Program-made: the position numbers and the translations under genes
The notes under the pieces: generated by a model
What the model saw: only the letters and a program-made list of their open reading frames with translations
The model's database searches: none
What the model was told of the DNA's origin: nothing
Shown: positions 41,601-50,054 of the stretch, one piece after another
Layout: each line of letters opens with the position of its first letter
Position numbering within the stretch: position 1 is the stretch's first letter
Source: Petasospora fabianii
Taxonomy: Eukaryota; Ascomycota; Saccharomycetes; Phaffomycetales; Wickerhamomycetaceae
DNA: 64,000 nt
NCBI GenBank assembly: GCA_022641835.1
Contig: CP048717.1
Coordinates: 1,364,001-1,428,000 of the forward strand
Direction of reading: 5' to 3'

Positions 41601-43333
41601 TGCTTATGCTTCTCGATGATTGGACGGGCCTCAAAGAGGGACAAAATCTCCAAGAAGGACTGGAAACCATTGAACAAACAGGCAAAGAACATGGCAGCAC
41701 CTCTAGAGTAGAATGACTCTGTAGTTTTACTCATGTTGTAAAAGATAGACGCAAGAACCAAAGCCATAAGAGAGTTTGCAACGGCGGAGAAACCATGGAA
41801 ACCGAAATTGTTCTTGATACGGTAAACTTCACGTTCAAGCAAATACTTTGTCTGCAACCTGATAGAGACAGTGTATGGATCAGTCTTTCTCATTCTCTTG
41901 GACTGTCTTGAAGCCTTTGCCTCATAGATGAGATCTTTCAACTCAGACTTCTGGTTTGCAGCCAAAGATTCATCAATCTCAGCGATAAGAGCCTTGTACT
42001 CTGGAGAAGCCTTCCAATAAGTAGCAAATTCAGATGGAGTTCTTGGTACCTTCTTTTCGAAACCTGCACGTGGGACTCTCTCTCTTGGAGAAGTAACAGA
42101 TGTCAAAAAGTCAGCAGTAGTTTGACGAGCTGGACAATCCCAACCCATATTGATGAAGTACTCTTTAGCCTTATCAGCTCTACCAAAGAAAATCTGGTAA
42201 CCTTCATAAAGGACGGAAACTTTGTCAAACAAGTCATAAGCCTCCTGGGAACATTGGTAGATGGCAATCAGGGCAGTGGTATCAAGGACATCGGCAGAAG
42301 TTCTCAAAGCTCTGATGAACTCAAGGGCAGTAGCGGCGTCCAAACCTCTTGTTGCGTTATCCCAACACTGCAATCTGGCACCAGCTAGGGAAACTTCAGC
42401 AATGGAGACTCTTTTTCTTTCACCACCAGAGACACCACGAACCAATTCTGAACCGACTTTGGTGTTCTTTGTATGGGACAAACCATAAGTTGCCATGAAA
42501 ACTTCAGTTAGGGCATTAGCGTAATCTTCACGAGAGATACCTGGGATACGGTTTTCTGGTGTTCTAAACTTTGCAGCGGTGGTTAATGTTTGCCAAACGG
42601 TCAAATGAGGGAAATGGATATCTGACTCAGCGTTGTAAACAACTTCACCTCTGAAATGTTTCTTAATCTCCTTTTGGCTTAAACCTTCATAAGACATTTC
42701 AGATTCTTGACCAATCTTAAAACCGTGAGTGTTACTAGCAATAGACTTTAGGTAAGTGGTACAACCTGAACCTGGTCTACCGAGAACCACAAGGACTTCA
42801 CCTGGTCTAACGATACCATCAAGAGACTTGAGGATATCAAATCTGTTTGCCTGCTTAGCGGATCTTGTAGAGAAGGCAGCCTTTGCGTATTGCTTAGCAA
42901 TTTTGAAAGGAGCATTGATAACTGTTGTCTGGTAATCAGCGTCTGAGGCCTCTCCGGAGGCTCTAAGGTTCTTAAAAGTGACACCTAAGGAGTAATTCTT
43001 GTAATGGTCTGGATCTTTATCCATCAATGCCTTAAAATTCTTAATCCAGTAACGAGACTGAAACTCCTCAGAGTTTGGGTCAAGACGTGGGTCAAGTTCT
43101 TCCACATTCTGCATTGGGTTGACACCTGGTGCAATTGTAGAGACTCTAGATAGACCATCGATGTTTGATTCACCTGGAGCGAGCTTGAAACCATCATCTT
43201 GAAATGATAATTGAGAGTTTTGTGTAATTTGACGTGCTAATCTCTGGACTTCAGAGTCAACAGCGTTATTGTAACCATCGTACTTATTCACCTCCTCCGG
43301 ATGATCTTCAATGTCGTACGCTGAGTTCGACAT
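38687..43333 (-). CDS. PDR5: PDR5/CDR1-type full-size ABC drug transporter (ABCG/PDR)
   Basis: Plasma-membrane efflux pump for azoles and other hydrophobic compounds. The 1548 residues are in the (NBD-TMD)2 order of the PDR subfamily. NBD1 has the family's degenerate Walker A GRPGSGCTT (near 183) with Cys replacing Lys, and a normal signature VSGGERKRVS (near 300). NBD2 has a canonical GASGAGKTT (near 881) but a degenerate signature LNVEQRKRL. This asymmetry is typical of Pdr5 and Cdr1. Each half ends with six predicted helices and the large extracellular loop 6 with cysteines. The tail is Ser/Asp-rich. Other PDR members (PDR10, PDR15, SNQ2) cannot be wholly excluded, but length and motifs fit PDR5/CDR1 best. 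Confidence 0.92.
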   Translation of the reverse strand: MSNSAYDIEDHPEEVNKYDGYNNAVDSEVQRLARQITQNSQLSFQDDGFKLAPGESNIDGLSRVSTIAPGVNPMQNVEELDPRLDPNSEEFQSRYWIKNFKALMDKDPDHYKNYSLGVTFKNLRASGEASDADYQTTVINAPFKIAKQYAKAAFSTRSAKQANRFDILKSLDGIVRPGEVLVVLGRPGSGCTTYLKSIASNTHGFKIGQESEMSYEGLSQKEIKKHFRGEVVYNAESDIHFPHLTVWQTLTTAAKFRTPENRIPGISREDYANALTEVFMATYGLSHTKNTKVGSELVRGVSGGERKRVSIAEVSLAGARLQCWDNATRGLDAATALEFIRALRTSADVLDTTALIAIYQCSQEAYDLFDKVSVLYEGYQIFFGRADKAKEYFINMGWDCPARQTTADFLTSVTSPRERVPRAGFEKKVPRTPSEFATYWKASPEYKALIAEIDESLAANQKSELKDLIYEAKASRQSKRMRKTDPYTVSIRLQTKYLLEREVYRIKNNFGFHGFSAVANSLMALVLASIFYNMSKTTESFYSRGAAMFFACLFNGFQSFLEILSLFEARPIIEKHKQYALYHPAAEALASVISQLPFKAFSSLMFNLIYYFMVNFRRDPGRFFFYLLANVTSTFTMSHFFRLIGSMSSTLPQALVPGHIVLLGLSMFVGFTIPVNYMLGWCRWINYINPLAYAFEALMANEFHGLRYACSAFLPDNPDNHPDWPAKSWICNAVGAVAGETTVSGDAYLETAYSYSNSHKWRNWAITLAFCLFFLATYMIFAEYNESAKQKGEILLFQRSTLKKLKKEHKAAKNDIEGGKLRDITEQDHDEESEQHVDAIQAGKDIFHWRDVHYTVKIKSEYREILSGVDGWVKPGTLTALMGASGAGKTTLLDVLANRVTMGIVTGNMFVNGRLRDSSFQRSTGYVQQQDLHLPTATVREALRFSAYLRQPAEVSKAEKDDYVEEVIKILDMQKYADAVVGVAGEGLNVEQRKRLTIGVELAAKPKLLLFFDEPTSGLDSQTAWSICQLMRKLANHGQAILCTIHQPSAILMQEFDRLLFLAKGGRTVYFGDLGEGCQTLIDYFEKYGAPKCPPEANPAEWMLHVIGAAPGSHANQDYHQVWLDSAERRDVLSELDRMEKELVNIPVDDSVSHSEFAAPFWVQLTVVTARVFQQFWRTPSYIWAKMFLSVVSSLFIGFIFFRSKNSIQGLQNQMFALFMFLTIFNPLLQQILPTFVSQRDLYETRERPAKTFSWKAFIIAQFIAEAPWNAFVGTVGFFCFYYPAGFYRNAEPYDEVNGRGAYGWFFAVLFFIYIGSMAHMLIAPLQIADSAGNLGSLLFTMCLTFCGVLVTKDALPGFWVFMYRVSPFTYFIEGYLTNALAHNKIVCSEEEFRVLSPPDGLTCQDYLGDYISKAGTGYLQDPEATGSCQFCPMSKTDDFLAQVQLDYGNRWRDVGIFIAFIFINLFLAVLFYWLARVPKKSDRVSTEQPEGAVNMGAELEKKAALHRTATNAASQAASQGYAPQVYNEKVGSEEGSLDKVDNSDSSR

Positions 43334-43513
43334 GATGGAGGATGTGTTTATGCTTGTTATACTAATACTACAAAGAGACTACTTCTATAGACAACTGAAA
43401 TACTGGGGGCGATGGGCGACACTTTTATACGATACATATTACAGCTAGAGGATCCCAAAATATAAAAGAAAAAAAAAAAAAAAAAATAGAACAGCAAAGA
43501 CCAAAACAAAGTA

Positions 43514-43721
43514 TCGGAAGTTACGAGCTTTGTTCCGAGAATTTATATCCGAGTCCGAATCCCCGAACAGTATTATTTTTTTAAAGCCGTACGCGAAACC
43601 CACCAAAACCCGTAGGGGTTCAACGGGAATAAGGGCCCTTGCGGGGGGGGGGGTAAAGACCGGCAAGTCCGAAACAAAAATCCGAGTTTTGAGTTCCGAG
43701 TTTTAAGTTCCGAGGTTCCGA
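43514..43721. promoter_or_regulatory. Array of TCCGA sites upstream of the drug pump
   Basis: TCCGA at 43534, 43548, 43554, 43668, 43681, 43695, 43709 and 43717, and its complement TCGGA at 43514: nine sites in 208 bases, 180-390 bases upstream of the pump ATG. Seven continue as TCCGAG or TCCGAA. Part of the array is a 14-bp tandem repeat (TCCGAGTTTTGAGT, then TCCGAGTTTTAAGT at 43681-43708). CGG-type half sites are bound by Zn2Cys6 regulators such as Pdr1 or Tac1; the classical PDRE TCCGYGGA is not present exactly. Confidence 0.5.
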
Positions 43722-44038
43722 GATAAGCAAAGAACAAGTTTATACTAAATGCTTTGTAATTAAGGAGGGAACTAGTTATTAGGTAGTCTAAAGTATAAAC
43801 TGAAGATTTTAATCGTTGATCTTTGTATCCAGTTAATGATTAACATTTTTGTTTATCCGTATGACTACAAACATAAGTGTTAATGACAAACCAATTACAA
43901 ACTTATTACAAAAGGGCCAAGACACTTCCGCAAACTCCATATTTTGACGGAGGGAAAATAACCGCCAATCACTTGTAACTAATCAAATGGTTCGATTGGA
44001 TTCTACTAACTATAGCTTTGTATCATTTGTGTAAAGCT

Positions 44039-44056
44039 CCGGGTCCGAGGACCCGG
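44039..44056. promoter_or_regulatory. Palindrome CCGGGTCC-GA-GGACCCGG with PDRE-like centre
   Basis: Perfect 8-base arms flank GA. The centre reads TCCGAGGA, one base different from the PDRE TCCGCGGA. It is 700 bases from the pump ATG and 940 from TES1. Confidence 0.4.
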
Positions 44057-44783
44057 GTCATATCTTCTAGGTATAAGGTACACAAGTACCCTATCATAAT
44101 ACCCTAACTATTATCTTGGCCTTGACCAGGTCACCAATCAAGATTATTCTCTTGGTATGGTCTTTTACCCTGGTCTTCTATCTTAATAACACCGTAATTT
44201 CGTAAATGAGTCTTAGGTTCGTGGCCCTAAACAAAATACCACAGTACTAATTTGATTCTGGATTCTGCAAAAGATCAACAGCAGCACAGCCTCAAAGTAC
44301 AGCTTTTTTTGTATATGCTTCAATTACGTACAGTAATAATCGGATCTATTTTATCATCCGAAGTATACCCGAACTCAACTCTACAAGCCACTAAGCCACT
44401 AAGCCACCAAAAAGGTTGAACCCTATACGAGTAATGTGATCCGATACGGGTAGTTACTACCGGTCGGTGTTACTTATACAGTTTATACTTAAATAACTTT
44501 TAACTACTTATTTACCAAGTTTAAGGCGCAGTAAAACATTAAACAGGGATCATAAGATAACTAAGCTTAATAATAAAAAAACAACAAGCGATATCACCGG
44601 ATCCGTAACCTCCGCACCGCAATACGTCTATAATAGCAACTTATTACTATTTACTTAAAACAAGATATATATTTATATATAATGATGTTATATGATAACA
44701 TATTAAATAAACATAGATCTTATCATTTGGTGTGGCTGTACCACAATGCGCACCCCACGCATTAACAAATTTTTAACCTCGGT

Positions 44784-44842
44784 AAAAGTCGGAATAGTCG
44801 GAATTGGCAAGAGCCAATTCCGACTTTATCAATTCCGACTTT
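44784..44842. promoter_or_regulatory. Nested CGG/CCG inverted repeat upstream of TES1
   Basis: Inner arms AGTCGGAATTGGC (44796-44808) and GCCAATTCCGACT (44813-44825) are perfect complements with a 4-base AAGA spacer. Outer arms AAGTCGGAAT (44786-44795) and ATTCCGACTT (44832-44841) repeat the same half site. The inner CGG and CCG are 18 bases apart, the spacing range of oleate-response elements (CGGN3TNAN9-12CCG), although the internal TNA is not matched. It lies 155-210 bases upstream of the TES1 ATG. Confidence 0.55.
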
Positions 44843-44950
44843 CCACTTTCGTCCATTTCCACTTGGCCGAGGTTCTTGTTATATACGAATTTTAACTCAG
44901 TAGTTTAGCGGGGAAATACTTCACAGTTAAACATTTGTTAATTGTGTTTC

Positions 44951-44984
<34 letters not shown>

Positions 44985-44995
44985 CTCTCTATCAC

Positions 44996-46003
44996 ATGCT
45001 AAGGCGATTTCTTCATACAATCCGTCTTCCATCATCATCAATGCCAAAACCACGTTCTGACCTTGAAAACACACTTCGACTTGTCCCAGTACCGGGTAAA
45101 ATAGACGTTTATACTAATGGTGAACGACTTCATGTACCTCCAGGTGCAAGAGGTGTCTTTGGTGGTACTCTCGTGGCTCAATCCCTATGGGCAGCTATAA
45201 AGACCGTGCCTCCAACTTTTGTTCCACACTCTTTACATTCATATTTCCTCAAATCTGGTAATAAAGATCATCAGATTGAATATGAAGTTGATAGATTAAG
45301 AGATGGTAAAAGTTTCTGTTCACGTCAAGTTAAGGCTTTCCAACAAGGTGAATTAATCTTTATAGAGATGATATCATTTACATTGGCAAAAAGTGAAAGG
45401 AAACTACCACCACAACTTAAACATACAAAACCTTACCCTTCCAATGTCAAATTCGAAGATCATCTTGATCCAAAGGAATCTTTTATCAAAGGTGTTGTCG
45501 ATACAGGTGTAATGAAGGATGAAGTATTCCAATCCTTTGAGAAATACTTTAACAGATTTGTCGATGGTCCAACAGAGTACAAATTCCCAATTGACTTTTG
45601 GGTATCATTACCAAATCATCCCAAAAATCATAAACAACCACATGAACTCGATGTTAACTTCTTTGAAAGATATCGTGTACCAGTTAGAGATCCAAGGTTT
45701 AACTACGTTGCATTGGCATACACTTCAGATTCATACATCTTACTTTCGGTAATGAGATTCCATAATAGACCTTTACACAGTTCAGTGTTTAGTGTCAGTT
45801 TGGATCATTCAATCTATTTCCATAAACAACCAGATTTCAATCAATGGACCCTATATCATATTGAACATCCAAAATCAGGTGATTCAAGAAAATTGATGAC
45901 AGGTGAAATGTACGAGAGAGATTCTGGTGATATGGTTGCTTCAATCATTCAGGAAGGTTTAGTCGTTATCAATGATGAACAGTTGTATAAGTCCAAGCTA
46001 TAG
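44996..46003 (+). CDS. TES1: Peroxisomal acyl-CoA thioesterase Tes1
   Basis: Hydrolyses acyl-CoA to free acid and CoA in support of beta-oxidation. From the ATG at 44996 the protein has 335 residues; the open frame upstream starts with TTG inside a CT repeat and is leader. It has the double hot-dog (TesB-type) fold: the first half contains GVFGGTLVAQSLWAA and HSLHSYFLKSG, the second WVSLPNHP and HSVFSVSLDHSIYFHK. The C-terminus SKL is a perfect PTS1. The N-terminus MLRRFLHTIRLPSSS is basic and hydroxylated like a mitochondrial presequence; a second ATG at 45041 (MPKPRSDLE) would omit it. Confidence 0.93.
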   Translation: MLRRFLHTIRLPSSSMPKPRSDLENTLRLVPVPGKIDVYTNGERLHVPPGARGVFGGTLVAQSLWAAIKTVPPTFVPHSLHSYFLKSGNKDHQIEYEVDRLRDGKSFCSRQVKAFQQGELIFIEMISFTLAKSERKLPPQLKHTKPYPSNVKFEDHLDPKESFIKGVVDTGVMKDEVFQSFEKYFNRFVDGPTEYKFPIDFWVSLPNHPKNHKQPHELDVNFFERYRVPVRDPRFNYVALAYTSDSYILLSVMRFHNRPLHSSVFSVSLDHSIYFHKQPDFNQWTLYHIEHPKSGDSRKLMTGEMYERDSGDMVASIIQEGLVVINDEQLYKSKL

Positions 46004-46187
46004 ATATCAGCTTATAATTTCATTCTAATTCATTAAGTCATTCATAAACTACATCATGTTTACTCTAGTAAGTCGTAATTATTAATCTTGTTGAAGCGTT
46101 ATTGTTTTTTTCTCATACATCATGACCAAAAGAAGTGAACACTTGTTGAAAGATCACTTCATTTCCTTTTTTCTGTTTACATTGGCT

Positions 46188-49004
46188 TCAGAACAAACCT
46201 TCAATCTCACCATCTTCAGTGACTTCAACGTTCATGAAACCACAGTGAGTTGGAAGACCTGGAATAGTCTGAATCTCAGCAGCCAAAGCATACAAGTAAC
46301 CAGCACCGATAGAAGCTCTGACGTCTCTGATTGGGAAAGTGAATCCACTTGGAACACCCTTCAATGCAGCATCGTGAGATAATGAGTACTGGGTCTTGGC
46401 AATACAAATTGGCAATTTGTCAAAGCCCTGAGCAGTGTAAGTGGCAATCTTGGTAGCAGCCTCTGGAGACAGCTCAACAGAACCAGCACCGTACATCTTC
46501 TTAGCAATAGCTTCAAGCTTCTCCTGAACGGTGAGATCCAAGTCATAGAGGAACTTGAAGTCCTTTGGAGCGTTAGAAGCCTTGATGACACCTTCGGCAA
46601 GATCAACAGCACCCTTACCACCTTCTTCCCAGTGGTTTGAGACAATGGCATCAACAGCACCAGCCTCGAGAGAGGCCCTCTTGATGATGTTGTGCTCAGC
46701 ATCGGTATCAGAGGACATCTTGTTAATAGCAACAACAACTGGAACACCATATTGACAAGCGTTAGAGATGTGCTTCTTCAAGTTGTCACAACCCTTCTCC
46801 AAGAACTCCAAGTTCTCAGTCAAGTACTCCTGTGGCAATGGGGCACCAGCCTTAACCTCAGCACCACCACCGTGAACCTTCAAGGCTCTAACAGTAGCAA
46901 CAATGACAATGACATCTGGAACCAAACCAGAGGATCTAGCCTTGATGTTGATAAATCTCTCACCACCCATAGTGAAGTCGAAACCGGCCTCAGTGACAAC
47001 ATAACCTTCATCACCGCCCTTCTCAGCGTCGACACCAGCGAGCTTGAGGGCCATCTTGTCAGCAAGGACAGAAGAGGCACCAATGGAAATGTTGGCAAAT
47101 GGACCAGCATGGACAAAGACTGGAGTACCCTCCAAAGTTTGCATGATGTTTGGCTTGATAGCATCCTTGAGCAAGGCGGTCAAGGCACCAGCGGCACCAA
47201 TATCCTCACATGTGATTGGAACACCAGCCTTAGAAGAAGCAACGACAATCTTACCAAGTCTCTCTCTCATGTCAGACAAGGAGTTAGCAAGGGCCAAAAT
47301 GGCCATACACTCGGAAGCAACAGAAATGTCGAAACCGGTCTTTCTAGTGTGACCACGCTCAGTTGGGGCCTCACCAACGGTGATTCCTCTGAGGAAACGG
47401 TCATTCATATCAACAACACGCTTCCATGTGATGGTCTCTGGATCAATGTCCAATCTGACAAACTTGGAAATTTCCTCCTCGGTCAAATCGTCAGGGTTGG
47501 TCTTGTTGATTCCCAACTTCTCCAATCTACGGAGCATGGCTCTGGTGAACTTACGCTCACCTTTCTTGGATGGAACGAGTCTCTTGTACAATGGGCCATC
47601 TTTCTGTGTGCTCTCGTGGAACATTCTAGCGTCAATGGCGGCAGCGAGCAAGTTGTTGGCCATAGAAATGGCGTGAATGTCACCAGTGACGTGCATGTTG
47701 AACTCATCCATTGGAATAACCTGAGAGTAACCACCACCGGCAGCACCACCCTTAATACCAAAGGTTGGACCCATAGATGGCTGACGGACGTTGGCGAAAC
47801 AACGCTTGTGCAAGTGAGCACCGAGAGCCTGGGCAAGACCAACGGTAGTGGTGGACTTACCCTCACCGAGTGGAGTTGGTGTAATACCTGTGACAAGAAC
47901 GTACTTACCATTCTTCTTGTTCTGCAAACGGTCGATCAAGTCGAGAGAAACCTTGGCCTTGACTGATCCATATGGCTCCAACTCAGAGGCCAAGATACCA
48001 GCCTCACGAGCAACCTCAGTGATGTGCTTTGGGGTCTGCTCTCTAGAGATTTCGTAATCAGATGGAACTGGCTTCTTCAAGTTCAATGGCAAGGCATTGT
48101 CAAAGTAGTTCTCACCCTTGGAGCCCTTCTCAAAGGCTCTCTTAGCGGCGATGATGACGTTATCCAAAAGCATGGCGACGGTCATTGGACCAACACCACC
48201 TGGAACTGGGGTAAGCTTGGAGGCAACCTTGGAAGCGGATTCAAAGTTGACATCACCAACCATACGCTGGCCAGACTTCTTAGTGGCATCCTCGATGAAG
48301 TTGGTACCGACGTCAATGACAACAGCACCCTCCTTAAGCCATTCACCCTGGATATAGTTGGCTCTACCGATAGCAGAGACGACGATGTCGGCGCTCTTGA
48401 GGATGGTCTCGATATTTTTGGACTTGGAGTGAAGAGTGGTCACGGTAGCGTTCTCGTTCTTGAGAAGGGTAGCGACTGGAGCACCCACAATCTCGGAACG
48501 ACCGAGAACGACAGCGTGAGCACCTTCGATGGTGACATCGGACTTATGGAGAAGCTCGATGATACCACGTGGAGTACATGGAACAAAGAATGGCTTACCG
48601 CCCTTCTTGTAGAGCTCACCAACGTTGAATGGTCCGAATCCATCGACATCCTTCTCAGCGCTGACGGCACCTGTAATCTTAAGCTCATCGAGGTGAGCTG
48701 GCAGTGGAAGCTGAACGAGGATACCGTGAACAGAAGAGTCGGCGTTCAACTGCTCAATCTGCTTGAGAATCTCAGCCTCAGAAACATCCTCTGGTAAAGA
48801 TTTGGCAACACAGGCGATGTCTGCCTCGGTGGCAGCCTTAAGCTTCATCTTGACATAGGTGGATGAGTCTGGACGAGCGCCAACCTGAATGATATAGAGA
48901 GTTGGGTTGAAGTGAGCATCTTTACTCTTGATGTCCTGGACATCAGCGTGAATACGCTCACGGATATTCTGAGCAATGAGCTTACCGTCGATGATGGAGG
49001 CCAT
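46188..49004 (-). CDS. ADE3: Trifunctional C1-tetrahydrofolate synthase, cytosolic
   Basis: Supplies 10-formyl-THF and 5,10-methylene-THF for purine and thymidylate synthesis. The 938 residues carry the dehydrogenase/cyclohydrolase domain (about 1-300, with PDSSTYVKMKLKAA, QLPLPAHLDE, DVDGFGPFNVGEL and PVPGGVGPMTVAML). This is followed by the formate-THF ligase domain with P-loop TPTPLGEGKSTTT near 370-385 and a C-terminal GAGYLYALAAEIQTIPGLPT. The open frame extends 64 codons further upstream but starts with GTG, so the ATG at 49002-49004 is used. Without a presequence it corresponds to cytosolic Ade3 rather than mitochondrial Mis1. Confidence 0.96.
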   Translation of the reverse strand: MASIIDGKLIAQNIRERIHADVQDIKSKDAHFNPTLYIIQVGARPDSSTYVKMKLKAATEADIACVAKSLPEDVSEAEILKQIEQLNADSSVHGILVQLPLPAHLDELKITGAVSAEKDVDGFGPFNVGELYKKGGKPFFVPCTPRGIIELLHKSDVTIEGAHAVVLGRSEIVGAPVATLLKNENATVTTLHSKSKNIETILKSADIVVSAIGRANYIQGEWLKEGAVVIDVGTNFIEDATKKSGQRMVGDVNFESASKVASKLTPVPGGVGPMTVAMLLDNVIIAAKRAFEKGSKGENYFDNALPLNLKKPVPSDYEISREQTPKHITEVAREAGILASELEPYGSVKAKVSLDLIDRLQNKKNGKYVLVTGITPTPLGEGKSTTTVGLAQALGAHLHKRCFANVRQPSMGPTFGIKGGAAGGGYSQVIPMDEFNMHVTGDIHAISMANNLLAAAIDARMFHESTQKDGPLYKRLVPSKKGERKFTRAMLRRLEKLGINKTNPDDLTEEEISKFVRLDIDPETITWKRVVDMNDRFLRGITVGEAPTERGHTRKTGFDISVASECMAILALANSLSDMRERLGKIVVASSKAGVPITCEDIGAAGALTALLKDAIKPNIMQTLEGTPVFVHAGPFANISIGASSVLADKMALKLAGVDAEKGGDEGYVVTEAGFDFTMGGERFINIKARSSGLVPDVIVIVATVRALKVHGGGAEVKAGAPLPQEYLTENLEFLEKGCDNLKKHISNACQYGVPVVVAINKMSSDTDAEHNIIKRASLEAGAVDAIVSNHWEEGGKGAVDLAEGVIKASNAPKDFKFLYDLDLTVQEKLEAIAKKMYGAGSVELSPEAATKIATYTAQGFDKLPICIAKTQYSLSHDAALKGVPSGFTFPIRDVRASIGAGYLYALAAEIQTIPGLPTHCGFMNVEVTEDGEIEGLF

Positions 49005-49111
49005 TGCGATTGAGGTTGGTGTCTTATCCAGGAACTCCCTTTCTGAACAGGGCTGGTCAAAGGTTAAGAGGGGGGAAGGAGAAAAAATCTCGATCTCACG
49101 TTTATCGGACG

Positions 49112-49327
49112 GAGTCACCCACCAATTCTTCGCGTACCCGGCGATCGGGTGTTGACTCGGTGCTGCTATCACCAGCACCTTGTCGAACACCTTCACGAAA
49201 AGTTTGGGTTCCGAGCCAAGTATTGACAGTTACAAGTCGGTGTCTTTTGAGTAAGTGAGTACTCAGACACAAGACTAGTCTCTGAAAGACTTGGCCGGGA
49301 AGGGTTTAGAGTTGGAGGGCCGAGTCA
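49112..49327. promoter_or_regulatory. TGACTC sites in the ADE3 promoter
   Basis: GAGTCA at 49112-49117, TGACTC at 49153-49158 and GAGTCA at 49322-49327. In S. cerevisiae ADE3 is activated by Bas1/Pho2 through TGACTC and also responds to Gcn4, so the sites fit the gene. Confidence 0.55.
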
Positions 49328-49631
49328 AGAAGTTACGCGTTTAGCACGTGAATGTCGCGTGAGATCAGCAGCACTGATAGATGTATGTTTATCCTCATTA
49401 TCATCAAAGTCAAAGGTGATAGTCAAGAGGTTATTAGATGTCACCTATCGTAGCCATCGGATTGCTCACCCTAATACACGCTTATCGGACTTCAATAGAC
49501 TCGACTCTTGGAGAGCAGTATGCTTCGTAGCACCACCCACCCAATGGGGAAAGGGACATCAAGGAGTATGTAACAAATATGGAAAAGTAAGGCAAATTGA
49601 CCACTGGGCTATACAAAGACAAGTACACATC

Positions 49632-49814
49632 AGCCGCCGTGATCAGTGGCCAGAAGATGCGCTCCTGTCATATGTCAAGAAAGTGCCACCACGCTTAACG
49701 AGAGACTCCGAACTTCCCCCTATCCATACAATGCTAATCAGGCGGAGTCGAATGAGAAAGAGTACGAATGGAAACTCTATAGCATGTGTGACAATTCTGG
49801 TGTAAGCCGCCGTG
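49632..49814. promoter_or_regulatory. Two AGCCGCCGTG elements
   Basis: Exact copies at 49632-49641 and 49805-49814, the first within the 15-mer CATCAGCCGCCGTGA that also occurs upstream of GLT1. The core resembles URS1 (Ume6). Confidence 0.4.
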
Positions 49815-50054
49815 GTAGAAGGTGTGGGTTTTGATAGTCGCCCTTCCTCTATGTAGTTGGTAGAAGGGAGAGTGCGGAGGGAAAGATTCAAACATTTAAA
49901 GTCCACCAGCTCTCTACATATGATAGCTCTAAAAAGCAAAGCAACATTCATTAGTATATGCAAAGACATTAAAAAGCAATATGCAAGTAAAACAATAGCC
50001 AATTTCATTAAAACGCCCATTCTTCTCATGTAAAACATCCCAATATGTCAACCC

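Larger units (their letters stand above)
43334..44995. other. 1.66-kb regulatory region between PDR-type pump and TES1
   Basis: A divergent promoter region with no credible gene. It contains poly(A) (about 43471-43486) and a G12 run (about 43642-43653). Other elements are a TCCGA array (43514-43721), a near-perfect palindrome (44039-44056), a smaller palindrome TGACCAGGTCA (44123-44133), a nested inverted repeat (44784-44842) and a CT microsatellite (about 44955-44990) that is the TES1 leader. Confidence 0.65.
49005..50054. other. ADE3 upstream / ENV9-like 3' region
   Basis: 1050 bases. Three TGACTC/GAGTCA sites lie in the ADE3 promoter, and there are two AGCCGCCGTG elements (49632-49641 and 49805-49814). 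Two overlapping open frames (49359-49805 plus, 49643-50038 minus) lack recognisable features and are not called. Confidence 0.55.

Noticed and set aside
49005-49196. Mitochondrial presequence on the C1-THF synthase
   Set aside because: The upstream in-frame stretch begins with GTG, contains Pro/Glu-rich segments unlike a presequence, and the ATG at 49004 matches cytosolic Ade3.
49359-50038. Two overlapping ORFs (148 aa plus, 131 aa minus) between ADE3 and the ENV9-like gene
   Set aside because: They overlap each other antisense, lack recognisable domains, and have composition unlike neighbouring genes.
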